A stretch of DNA of 64,000 nucleotides from positions 2,914,001 through 2,978,000 of the forward strand of contig CP103804.1 in assembly GCA_024919175.1 (NCBI GenBank), in the 5' to 3' direction. The notes under the pieces were generated by a model. That model did no database searches, was not told the origin of the DNA, and worked only from the letters and a program-made list of their open reading frames with translations. Position 1 is the first letter of the stretch, and each line of letters opens with the position of its first letter. This document shows, piece after piece, positions 24,763 to 32,299 of the stretch. A program made the position numbers and the translations under genes. Source of the stretch: Clostridioides difficile (GTDB taxonomy: Bacteria; Bacillota; Clostridia; Peptostreptococcales; Peptostreptococcaceae).

Positions 24763-25947
24763 CTAATTCCTAAACCAATTTATGACTTCATCAATATTTT
24801 CTTTTGGTGCTGATAATAAATCCCAGGATAGCACATAACCTTTTACTGTTGTCTTATTTATATTTGAAATATTTTCACTTATATATTTAGGGGTAACAGG
24901 GGCTATAATTTCTTTTTTATTTATTTCAATGCCTACATATATATCTTTAACAAGATTTTTTGTCATAAAATCGATTTCCTCTAATACAAAATCTATAGGA
25001 TACATATCTCCCTTATATCCTTGAACGCCTAAAATTTCTAAGAATTTTTTTTTGGCACACTCTTTATTTTCATGTACAAATTCATCAATCAGTTTTTCAA
25101 ATTCAAATGGCAAACCTGCTGGAGCTTTTGTAATTCTATACATCATTGGTTTTATAAAATCTGCTACTTCTTGTAATTTTTCTAAATCTTGACCCGCAAA
25201 GTAAGAAGTAAAAGGAGAAAAAGTGTCTATGCCTATTTTCAATCCTTTACCTTTAAAGTAACTACTTATATCTACTAGTGCATTGTATATATTTTGACTT
25301 TTTATTTCAAAAAAATCTTCCCATATTTTATTTTTAAATTTGTATTTTCCATTAATGTATTCTGTTATACCAAATGGAGTATCTTCACCAACTACAACTT
25401 CATTAGATATGTTATTCATTTCTATCATTAATGACTTTTTATCAATATTATTTTTTTCATATATATCTAAACAATCTTTACAAAAACAATTAAAAACACC
25501 ATTTAATTTATTCGAAAAAGAGCCATACCTTATCTTATCTAAAAAAATTCCATCAAACTCAATTTCACTAAAATAAGTACTATATATTTTCTTTATATTT
25601 TCTATATTCTCTTTATTATTTGGGCAATAAAATTCAAAATTTTCATCTTCTTGCAACGCATATCCTTTAACTTCTCTTCCAGTATAATCAACTAATAGAT
25701 TGCTTTTTTCAAGTAAACCTACTTCTGAAAAGCATGGTAACCAAAGGTATAATTCAACATTATATTTTTTTAATAATTTTTTAGTTTCTACATATAGTTC
25801 TTTATCTACACTCCAACCCATAATAACTTTTTCTACCTCAATACATTCCAGTAATTCTATTAGCTTACATTTTATATCATTAAACTTTATTTCTTTATTT
25901 TTAAATCCACCTGTAAAAATTTGCACAACTATCTTTTTTCTATCCAT
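24763..25947 (-). CDS. Cytoplasmic TIM-barrel protein resembling GHL10/DUF4015 glycoside hydrolases
   Basis: 394 residues without signal peptide or membrane segment. The stretch EIEFDGIFLDKIRYGSF (near residue 130) matches the D-G-I-x-L-D-x-I-R-Y motif of GHL10/DUF4015 putative glycosidases. A later LKIGIDTFSPF and VADFIKPMMYRI fit further barrel strands of that fold. A cysteine pair sits in FNCFCKDC (about 148-153). It overlaps the start of the neighbouring kinase gene by 8 nt and precedes the ABC ATPase gene by 12 nt, so it probably acts on the imported compound inside the cell. Catalytic function is inferred from the fold motif only. Confidence 0.6.
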   Translation of the reverse strand: MDRKKIVVQIFTGGFKNKEIKFNDIKCKLIELLECIEVEKVIMGWSVDKELYVETKKLLKKYNVELYLWLPCFSEVGLLEKSNLLVDYTGREVKGYALQEDENFEFYCPNNKENIENIKKIYSTYFSEIEFDGIFLDKIRYGSFSNKLNGVFNCFCKDCLDIYEKNNIDKKSLMIEMNNISNEVVVGEDTPFGITEYINGKYKFKNKIWEDFFEIKSQNIYNALVDISSYFKGKGLKIGIDTFSPFTSYFAGQDLEKLQEVADFIKPMMYRITKAPAGLPFEFEKLIDEFVHENKECAKKKFLEILGVQGYKGDMYPIDFVLEEIDFMTKNLVKDIYVGIEINKKEIIAPVTPKYISENISNINKTTVKGYVLSWDLLSAPKENIDEVINWFRN

Positions 25948-26890
25948 GTTTGACCCTCCTATTAGCTAATGCTATAGCAAGTCTTATACCTCCATATACT
26001 GGCTGATTTTCTTGAAGTATAAATTTTAACTTTTTATCTGTATTTTCTTCCCTTAAGTTGTCCATTAGCATTTGAGCATATATAGTTCGGTTTAATGTGC
26101 CACCAGATAAAACTATATCTATTTCACTTTTATTACTTTTCATTGAATTAGATATTTTGTTTAATATTACTTGAGCTAATTTAGACAATTCAATTGATGA
26201 CTCTCTCAATATTTCAATGGCTAATTTATCACCTCGTTCAGCACACTCAATCACTAATGAAGCTAAGTTTGCTATTTCAACATTGTTATTTATTTCAGTA
26301 ATCATATATGTAAGTTTATCGAAGCTATCTGCATTAAAAAAGTCTAAAACACAATCAAATAAATCACTATACTCATGACACTCATCACAATAAAGTAAAA
26401 CTTTCTTTAATACTTTTCTTCCTATATCATATCCAGAACCCAAATCACTAAAATTATATCCCCAGCCACCAACTCTATATATTTCTCCATCTTCCCTAAT
26501 TCCTAATACAATTGAACCTGTACCAGCTACAATTACTAAACCAGGAGCATCAGTTTGTGCATAAAAGGCTAAAACTGCGTCATTTACTAGATATATTTTT
26601 TCTTTGTTAAAACCAACTTTTAATATTTCATCCATTATAATCTTATAATCATTTGGAGAATCACAGCCAGATATACCAAATACAGTGTACTCAATATCGT
26701 TATAGTCAATATGTAAGTCTTTTAATATTTTCTCAAATCCAATACTAATATTTTCATATGTTTTTTGAATTCCAACTGACTTATAATTAGTTGAACCAGT
26801 AGTATGTTCTTTAAGTACATTTCCATCTAAATCACTTACACAAAATTTTGTTTTTGTTCCCCCTCCATCTATTGAAATCAAATATTTCAC
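25940..26890 (-). CDS. BadF/BadG/BcrA/BcrD ATPase family sugar kinase (N-acetylglucosamine-kinase-like)
   Basis: 316 residues of the actin-like ATPase fold. The N-terminal phosphate-1 loop is LISIDGGGTKTKFCVSD, the second phosphate motif is GLVIVAGTGSIVLGI (about 117) and the adenosine motif includes DIVLSGGTLNR. Eukaryotic and bacterial GlcNAc/glucosamine kinases belong here. It likely phosphorylates the sugar brought in by the ABC system. GTG start after GGAGG; only 1 nt separates it from the regulator gene upstream. Confidence 0.85.
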   Translation of the reverse strand: MKYLISIDGGGTKTKFCVSDLDGNVLKEHTTGSTNYKSVGIQKTYENISIGFEKILKDLHIDYNDIEYTVFGISGCDSPNDYKIIMDEILKVGFNKEKIYLVNDAVLAFYAQTDAPGLVIVAGTGSIVLGIREDGEIYRVGGWGYNFSDLGSGYDIGRKVLKKVLLYCDECHEYSDLFDCVLDFFNADSFDKLTYMITEINNNVEIANLASLVIECAERGDKLAIEILRESSIELSKLAQVILNKISNSMKSNKSEIDIVLSGGTLNRTIYAQMLMDNLREENTDKKLKFILQENQPVYGGIRLAIALANRRVKHG

Positions 26891-26891
26891 A

Positions 26892-27986
26892 TTAATATCC
26901 TCCTTTTTTATTAGATAAGGAATATTGGTAGTCAGTTTCTTTTAAACACATACTAATTACTCCATTTATACTTCCTTCTCTCAATGACTCCACTTTTATT
27001 AGTCTAGGGAAATTTTCTCCTCCAACACTCTTATTTACATCTTCTTCTATAAATTCCATGTCACTTTTAGTTAATATATTGCACTGTATAATCATAGCTT
27101 CTGGATTTAAAACACAGACAAGAGTCCTTACAAAATTTGATATTATAGATAAGATTTCTTTTTTAAATTTATTATCTTTGCTCTCTAAATATCTTTTTCT
27201 TAGACTCATAATATAATCTTCAATATTTAAGTTATCGTAGTTATATTTACTAAACTCTATATTTAGATAACTTAGTTCTCCAGCAAAATTTGTAGAGCCT
27301 AGATATAATTCACCATTTATAACTATACCTGAGCCAATACCATCCTCTAAATACATAAGTGCCATATTTTTATATTCGTCTTTGTACTGTTTTTGATAGA
27401 TTCCAATAGTGGTAATATTTGTATCATTCTCTATAAATACTTTGGTATTGTATTTACTCTTTATTAAATTTTCTAAATCTATACCTTCCCAACTTTTTAT
27501 AGTTGGTATATTCTTAACTACACCATTTTTTACAACTCCTGGAACACCAATTCCAATAGCTCTTATATTGTTTCCTTTTACATTTTCAATTAAGGTATCT
27601 ATAACAAAAAAAGTATCTTGGTTAACGTTTTCATATGTATCCATTCTTATATTAAATTCTTCTTGATACATTATCTCACCTAATAAGTTTGCTACTACCC
27701 CTATACAACTATTTCTATAATAATATAATGCTATTATGTGTTCTAAGTTTGCATTTATCTCAAATAACTGAGCCCTTCTCCCTCCAGTAGATTCACTCAA
27801 CCCACTTACTTTGACTTCGTTTTTTAAAGCTAATTGTTCTACAATTTTATTAACTGTTGCTAAACTCAATTCAGTAATACTTGAAATTTCTGGCTTTGTT
27901 ATAGGTCCATCATTTTTTATAATATTTTTTATTAAATCTTCATTTACTTTTTTTATCGTTTGCGGTTTTCCAACTATATTTTTCAT
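26892..27986 (-). CDS. ROK family transcriptional regulator (NagC/XylR type)
   Basis: 364 residues. A winged helix-turn-helix occupies residues about 10-70 (GPITKPEISSITELSLATVNKIVEQLALKNEV). The sugar-binding ROK domain follows, with GIGVPGVVKNG, VFIENDTNITTIG and LEDGIGSGIVINGELY. The Cys-rich ROK zinc motif is absent. GTG 27995 is in frame but overlaps the ribosome site; ATG 27986 has AAGG at 8 nt. It is first in the operon, so it probably represses itself and the ABC/kinase genes until its sugar ligand appears. Confidence 0.87.
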   Translation of the reverse strand: MKNIVGKPQTIKKVNEDLIKNIIKNDGPITKPEISSITELSLATVNKIVEQLALKNEVKVSGLSESTGGRRAQLFEINANLEHIIALYYYRNSCIGVVANLLGEIMYQEEFNIRMDTYENVNQDTFFVIDTLIENVKGNNIRAIGIGVPGVVKNGVVKNIPTIKSWEGIDLENLIKSKYNTKVFIENDTNITTIGIYQKQYKDEYKNMALMYLEDGIGSGIVINGELYLGSTNFAGELSYLNIEFSKYNYDNLNIEDYIMSLRKRYLESKDNKFKKEILSIISNFVRTLVCVLNPEAMIIQCNILTKSDMEFIEEDVNKSVGGENFPRLIKVESLREGSINGVISMCLKETDYQYSLSNKKGGY

Positions 27987-28203
27987 AAACAACACCTTAC
28001 TTTATAAACTTTATTTATTAAGTTTAGTATAATAGTTACAGGTTAAATTTGTCAATATTATTCCAATAAAAAAGAAATAAATTTAAAATAGATTACTTCT
28101 AAATTTATTTCTTTTACATTTTTAGCTATCTACAAACAATTGTTTCTAAAATTTTATTTTTTATTCCAGTATATATTTTTATAACAATTAAAACTATCTC
28201 TAT

Positions 28204-29469
28204 CTACTTATTAAATCTAACTTCAGCTGCCTTTGCATGTGCATATAATCCCTCCTCTTTTGCTAACTTTTCCGCAACGGGAGCTAATACTTTTATAGCT
28301 TTTTCATTTAAGATTTGTTTTGTACAAGTTTTTATAAAAGTACCAACCCAAACACCACCAGTATATCTTGATGCTTTCAATGTTGGTAATGTATGATTGG
28401 TACCTGAAACATAATCACCAAATACTTCAGCAGAAAGATTTCCAATAAATAAAGAACCATAGTTAGTTAATCTATCACAAATATCATCATACTCATTTAC
28501 TGCAACTTCTAAATGTTCTGGTGCATAGAAATTGCTTATTTTAATGGCTTCCTCCATATCATCAACCAGTATTATTTCACCATTATTTTTCCATGAACTA
28601 TACGCAATATCTTTTGTTGGTAAATCTTCTAACATGATTTTTATATTTTTCTCAACCTCTTGTGCTATTTCTAAACTATCAGTTAATAATATACCTCTTG
28701 CATTTAAATCATGCTCGCATTGTGCCAACAAGTCAGCTGCAATATAAACTGGGTTTGAAGTTTCATCAGCTATTATAAGAACTTCACTTGGGCCAGCTAC
28801 AAAGTCAATTCCAACTTGTCCATAGCATTGTCTTTTAGCTTCTGTTACAAACTTATTTCCTGGTCCTACGATTATATCAACAGGTTTAATCTTTTCTGTA
28901 CCATATGTAAATGCCGCTATGGCTTGAACTCCTCCAGTTGCATATATTTCATCAGCTCCTGCTATATCCATAGCTACTAATGTCTTGGGATTTATATTTT
29001 TAGTATTTTTCATCGTTGGTGAACATGCCACTATTCTTTTTACTCCTGCAATTTTTGCAGGTATTATAAGCATAAGAGCTGTTGAAAATAAAGGATATTG
29101 CCCGCCTGGAACATATGTAAGGCATGACTCTATAGGAATATTAGTTTGACCTAAAATAACTCCTGGATAGATTTCCTTTTCAAAAGAATTTTCGAAACTA
29201 GCCTTTTGTGCTTTTGCAAATTCTCTTATATTTTTAGCAGCAATTTTTAAATTGTTTATAAATTCATCATCTACCTGTTTATAAGCTTCTTTTATTTCTT
29301 CTTCAGTAATTCTGAATTCATCTCTTGTGTTTTTATCAAACATTTCGTTATATTTTTTCAAAGCAGTATCTTTATTATTTCTTATATCTTCTATTATAGA
29401 ACTTACTTGTTCTCTTAATATTTTTTCATCTTCCTTTTCTTTTATATTTGCTTTTTTTATACTCTTCAT
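28204..29469 (-). CDS. hisD: Histidinol dehydrogenase
   Basis: 421 residues. HisD oxidises histidinol to histidine in two NAD-dependent steps. Visible features include YVPGGQYPLFSTALMLIIPAKIAGV, GGVQAIAAFTYGTE, KIKPVDIIVGPGNKFVTEAKR, DFVAGPSEVL and the zinc-site HLEVAVNEYD region. It is a single gene about 34 kb from hisF-hisIE in this window. An attenuator-like leader with an intrinsic terminator precedes it. GGAGG lies before the ATG. The family also includes HisD-like dehydrogenases of other amino alcohols, which the isolated position leaves possible. Confidence 0.88.
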   Translation of the reverse strand: MKSIKKANIKEKEDEKILREQVSSIIEDIRNNKDTALKKYNEMFDKNTRDEFRITEEEIKEAYKQVDDEFINNLKIAAKNIREFAKAQKASFENSFEKEIYPGVILGQTNIPIESCLTYVPGGQYPLFSTALMLIIPAKIAGVKRIVACSPTMKNTKNINPKTLVAMDIAGADEIYATGGVQAIAAFTYGTEKIKPVDIIVGPGNKFVTEAKRQCYGQVGIDFVAGPSEVLIIADETSNPVYIAADLLAQCEHDLNARGILLTDSLEIAQEVEKNIKIMLEDLPTKDIAYSSWKNNGEIILVDDMEEAIKISNFYAPEHLEVAVNEYDDICDRLTNYGSLFIGNLSAEVFGDYVSGTNHTLPTLKASRYTGGVWVGTFIKTCTKQILNEKAIKVLAPVAEKLAKEEGLYAHAKAAEVRFNK

Positions 29470-29515
29470 CTTTTACCTCCTAGTTTTATAACGTTACCAT
29501 TCTACCAATAAATAA

Positions 29516-29555
29516 AAACTCCCACCCTCTATCAAGAACTAGAGGATAGGAGTTT
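29516..29555 (-). terminator. Intrinsic terminator inside the hisD leader
   Basis: Hairpin with arms AAACTCCCACCCTCTA and TAGAGGATAGGAGTTT (one mismatch, short loop), followed on the minus strand by TTTTTATTTATT. It lies upstream of the hisD ribosome site, so it should attenuate hisD unless an alternative fold forms. Confidence 0.85.
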
Positions 29556-29640
29556 AATCATATTGTACTCACCTCACTGACTGAGTACTATTTGTCTAAT
29601 AACTATACTTATATTTCTGTTAATCTTTCTGAATTTTCTC
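29556..29640 (-). ncRNA. Candidate attenuator/riboswitch leader of hisD, class not recognised
   Basis: About 85 transcribed nt lie between a good promoter and the hisD terminator. It contains a stem GTACTC / GAGTAC whose loop includes CAGTGAGGT. The segment GAGGTGAGT could alternatively pair with the 5' arm of the terminator (ACTCCTATCCTC), which would be an antiterminator. It has no T-box sequence and does not match the riboswitch consensus sequences I know. Confidence 0.5.
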
Positions 29641-29686
29641 TTTATTATACATAATATGATATATTTTAACTATTAATTTGTCAATG
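29641..29686 (-). promoter_or_regulatory. Putative hisD promoter
   Basis: On the minus strand TTGACA is followed by a 17-nt AT-rich spacer and TATCAT, within 29641-29686. It starts the attenuator leader described above. Confidence 0.65.
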
Positions 29687-29693
29687 AAATTTT

Positions 29694-30254
29694 TTATCTT
29701 CTACAGCAATTGCAATTACATTTATCACATTTACACTTGTGACAATTACATTTATGACATCTACATCTATCACAATCATTGTTGTTATTATTGTTTCCAT
29801 TTCTTCTAGCTTCACATTCCATACCTTCGTCAAAGAATCTTCTAGACTCTTCTAGAGATTCTATACCTTGATAATTATAAGCTGAGTATTCATTCCAAGA
29901 TTTTTCTGCTTTTTCCCACATTTTTCTAGCTTCACATTCAAATTCTCTTGCTTCTCTTCCTCTTTCTTCAGCTTCACAAAATGCTTCTCTTGCTTCTCTT
30001 TCTCTTTTTTCTGCTTCTCTTCTAAATCTATCACAATTTCTGTTTCTGTCTCTATCTCTGTCACAGTCTCTATCTCTGTCTCTGTCACAGTCTCTATCTC
30101 TATCTCTGTCTCTGTCACAGTCTCTATCTCTATCTCTGTCACAGTCTCTATCTCTGTCTCTATCCCTATCACATGAATTATTATCATCCTGGAACCATCT
30201 TGATGTAGAATAACCTCTTCTATACCAATCTCCTGAACATCTATTATTTCCCAT
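29694..30254 (-). CDS. cdeM: Cysteine-rich exosporium protein, CdeM-like
   Basis: 186 residues with three parts. An N-terminal MGNNRCSGDWYRRGYSTSRW segment comes first. Residues about 29-75 are tandem D-R-D-R repeats punctuated by Cys. A Glu/Arg/Lys-rich helical middle (85-150) leads to a Cys/His/Lys-rich tail (CRCHKCNCHKCKCDKCNCNC). This matches the C. difficile exosporium morphogenetic protein CdeM (CD1581), and its neighbours hom and ptpC fit that locus. It is a spore-surface protein likely crosslinked through disulfides and probably expressed in the mother cell under sigma-K. GGAGAT precedes the ATG. Confidence 0.88.
   Translation of the reverse strand: MGNNRCSGDWYRRGYSTSRWFQDDNNSCDRDRDRDRDCDRDRDRDCDRDRDRDRDCDRDRDRDCDRDRDRNRNCDRFRREAEKREREAREAFCEAEERGREAREFECEARKMWEKAEKSWNEYSAYNYQGIESLEESRRFFDEGMECEARRNGNNNNNNDCDRCRCHKCNCHKCKCDKCNCNCCRR
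29990..30170 (-). repeat. Tandem coding repeat of Asp-Arg codons in cdeM
   Basis: Short units of GATAGAGACAGAGACTGTGA type recur in tandem, encoding DRDRDRDC-like blocks. Such repeats are prone to slippage and copy-number variation between strains. Confidence 0.85.
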
Positions 30255-30284
30255 ATAGCATATCTCCTTTTAATTTTAATTTTT

Positions 30285-30310
30285 TATGAGATGTTTTGTT
30301 TCATCTCATA
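30285..30310 (-). other. Inverted repeat in the cdeM upstream region
   Basis: Perfect 9-bp arms TATGAGATG / CATCTCATA with an 8-nt centre, 30 nt before the cdeM start and 58 nt after hom. Without a T tract it is not a clear terminator; it could be an operator or a 5' UTR hairpin. Confidence 0.45.
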
Positions 30311-30367
30311 GTATATAGTATTAAAATTTTCAAAATATGTTACATAGAAACCTATATTCTTTTCTTT

Positions 30368-31585
30368 TTAGCTTATTTTCAACATTTTATTCATTTTTTC
30401 ACAATATCCTTTGTCTTTTATTAGACATAAGCTGTTATTTATTTCATACTCAGAATCAGCATAAACCATAATAGCAAGCTCATCATCATCATTTAAAATA
30501 TCATAGTTTACTAAGCAGTTCCCAACTATATTCAATATTTCATCTTTATTACATTTTTTAAATCTAAGAAGTGCTCCACACTTTTCTCTAACTATTTTAT
30601 TTACTTGTATTCTATCTTTAGTAAAAGAATCTATACTAGAAACTCTGTTATCTATTATATCAATAACATCTGAGTAAACTGCACTTCCTGTTGCTAGACT
30701 TCCAGCTCCCTTACCTACAAAAGAAACTTCTCCTACTGAATCTCCATTTACTATTACAGCATTAAATTCGTTGTCTATTCTAGCAAGTATGTTATCTTTT
30801 TCTACTAGGACAGGTCTAACAAATGCGCTTACTTTATCATTTTCATATTTACTCTGACCAATTAATTTTATCTTACAATTTAATTTTTTTGCATATTCTA
30901 TATCTTTTTCATCTATATCTGTAATTCCTTCTAAATACACATCTTTCCAGTATACTCTATTGTCATAAGCTAGAGTTGACAAGATTGATAGTTTTCTAGC
31001 CGCATCATATCCTAATACATCTGACTCTGGGTTCGCTTCGGCAAAACCTAATTCTTGAGCCTGTTTTAATGCCATGTCATAAGACAAATCCTCATCATAC
31101 ATTTTAGATAATATAAAGTTAGTAGTTCCATTCAAAATAGCATTTATGCTGTCTATATTATTTCCTTCTAATGATTCTATTATTGGCTTTAATACTGGTA
31201 TACCTCCAGCAACTGAAGCTTCAAATTTAATACTTACTTTATTTTCACTAGCTAATTTTGCAAGTTCATCTCCACACTCAGCTAGTAAATCTTTATTTGC
31301 TGTAACAACATGAATTTTATTATTTAATGCTTTTTTGATATAAGATAGTGTTGGCTCTAAACCACCCATAACTTCAACTAGTATATCTATATCTTTCTCA
31401 AATATATCATCTATATTATTAGTTATTATATTAGAGTATTTTTTTTCTTTATGTTTTTCTAAATTATTAACTAAAATTCCAACTATTTCTATATTTCTTT
31501 TCTCTTTATTATTATCTATTATATCTATAAGTCCACTTCCTACAGTTCCATATCCTAGTACTCCAATTTTTACTTTATTTTGCAT
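30368..31585 (-). CDS. hom: Homoserine dehydrogenase
   Basis: 405 residues. The NAD(P)-binding fold starts KIGVLGYGTVGSGLIDII. The catalytic domain carries VVTANKDLLAECG, FEASVAGGIPVLKPIIE, ILNGTTNFILSKM and ESDVLGYDAARKLSIL. The C-terminal about 80 residues (VREKCGALLRFK onward) fit a regulatory ACT-like domain. It reduces aspartate semialdehyde to homoserine for threonine and methionine synthesis. GGAGG precedes the ATG. Two threonine-type T-boxes upstream tie its expression to tRNA-Thr charging. Confidence 0.95.
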   Translation of the reverse strand: MQNKVKIGVLGYGTVGSGLIDIIDNNKEKRNIEIVGILVNNLEKHKEKKYSNIITNNIDDIFEKDIDILVEVMGGLEPTLSYIKKALNNKIHVVTANKDLLAECGDELAKLASENKVSIKFEASVAGGIPVLKPIIESLEGNNIDSINAILNGTTNFILSKMYDEDLSYDMALKQAQELGFAEANPESDVLGYDAARKLSILSTLAYDNRVYWKDVYLEGITDIDEKDIEYAKKLNCKIKLIGQSKYENDKVSAFVRPVLVEKDNILARIDNEFNAVIVNGDSVGEVSFVGKGAGSLATGSAVYSDVIDIIDNRVSSIDSFTKDRIQVNKIVREKCGALLRFKKCNKDEILNIVGNCLVNYDILNDDDELAIMVYADSEYEINNSLCLIKDKGYCEKMNKMLKIS

Positions 31586-31649
31586 TTTATTTTCCTCCTA
31601 AATTTATAATTTTCCGATTTTTTTTAATTTTCAATCTTTTATTGTAATA

Positions 31650-31905
31650 AAAATAGACCCATCCCTATATAAAGGGACGAGTCTATACTCGCGGTTCCAC
31701 CCAATTTGATTTTTGTCAATTATTGACAAAATCCACTTTGTACTTTAACGTAGTTAACGGTTAATCTTACTAAAACTCTTTTTAGAGTAACTTCAGATAA
31801 CAGCTCCTAGGTAGTTTTCAATCTCTCTAATTTAAAAAGTCTTTCAGCCAATGGACTTTTCTCTCTGATAATCGAATTAGATTTACTCTTCCTATTCATC
31901 GCTTT
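31650..31905 (-). ncRNA. T-box leader, proximal copy (threonine type), upstream of hom
   Basis: On the minus strand the RNA begins with the stem I sequence AGCGATGAATAGGAAGAGTA, has ACTACC in the specifier region (31810-31815; both ACT and ACC are Thr codons) and the T-box motif GGGTGGAACCGCGAGT at 31687-31702. It ends in a terminator hairpin (31650-31686) followed by T. Uncharged tRNA should stabilise the antiterminator and allow hom transcription. The specifier is read from position and is probable, not proven. Confidence 0.9.
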
Positions 31906-31956
31906 TATAATTTTTTATAATTCCTTTTTATACTTTAAAATAACATTTTAAATAAC

Positions 31957-32214
31957 AAAAAACTCCCATCCTTATAACATAAGGACGAGAGTATAATTCC
32001 CGCGGTTCCACCTAATTTAGTTTTCATTTTTTATGAAAACCCACTTTAAACTTTAACGTAGTTAACGACTCTTCTTACTAAAATCTATTAATATAGATAA
32101 CTTCGGAAAGTAGCTCCTAGGTAGTTTTCAATCTCTCTAATTTAAAAAGTCTTTCAGCCAATGGACTTTTCTCTCTGGCAACCGAATTAGATTTACTCTT
32201 CCTATTCATCGCTT
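31957..32214 (-). ncRNA. T-box leader, distal copy (threonine type), upstream of hom
   Basis: Same architecture as the proximal copy: identical stem I start, the same ACTACC specifier region (32120-32125), T-box motif AGGTGGAACCGCGGGAAT (31996-32013) and its own terminator (31957-31993) with a T tract. Large parts of stem I are identical between the copies, so a duplication is evident. It is transcribed first. Confidence 0.9.
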
Positions 32215-32237
32215 TTTTATTTATTATATTGTAATTT

Positions 32238-32266
32238 ATTTTAAACCCTTCGAAACCAATTGTCAA
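32238..32266 (-). promoter_or_regulatory. Promoter of the tandem T-box-hom transcript
   Basis: TTGACA (32261-32266) and TAAAAT (32238-32243) on the minus strand with a 17-nt spacer, about 25 nt before the distal T-box stem I. Confidence 0.75.
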
Positions 32267-32299
32267 TAGTTTTTTTAAATTTTATTTTTTATACTTAAA

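Noticed and set aside
29990..30170. Regular short repeats considered as a CRISPR array or minisatellite
   Set aside because: There are no unique spacers and the repeats are in frame within the exosporium protein gene.
29861..30187. 108-codon frame of Thr/Glu/Ile repeats overlapping cdeM
   Set aside because: It is the same-strand frame-shifted reading of the Asp-Arg repeat DNA and has no ribosome site.
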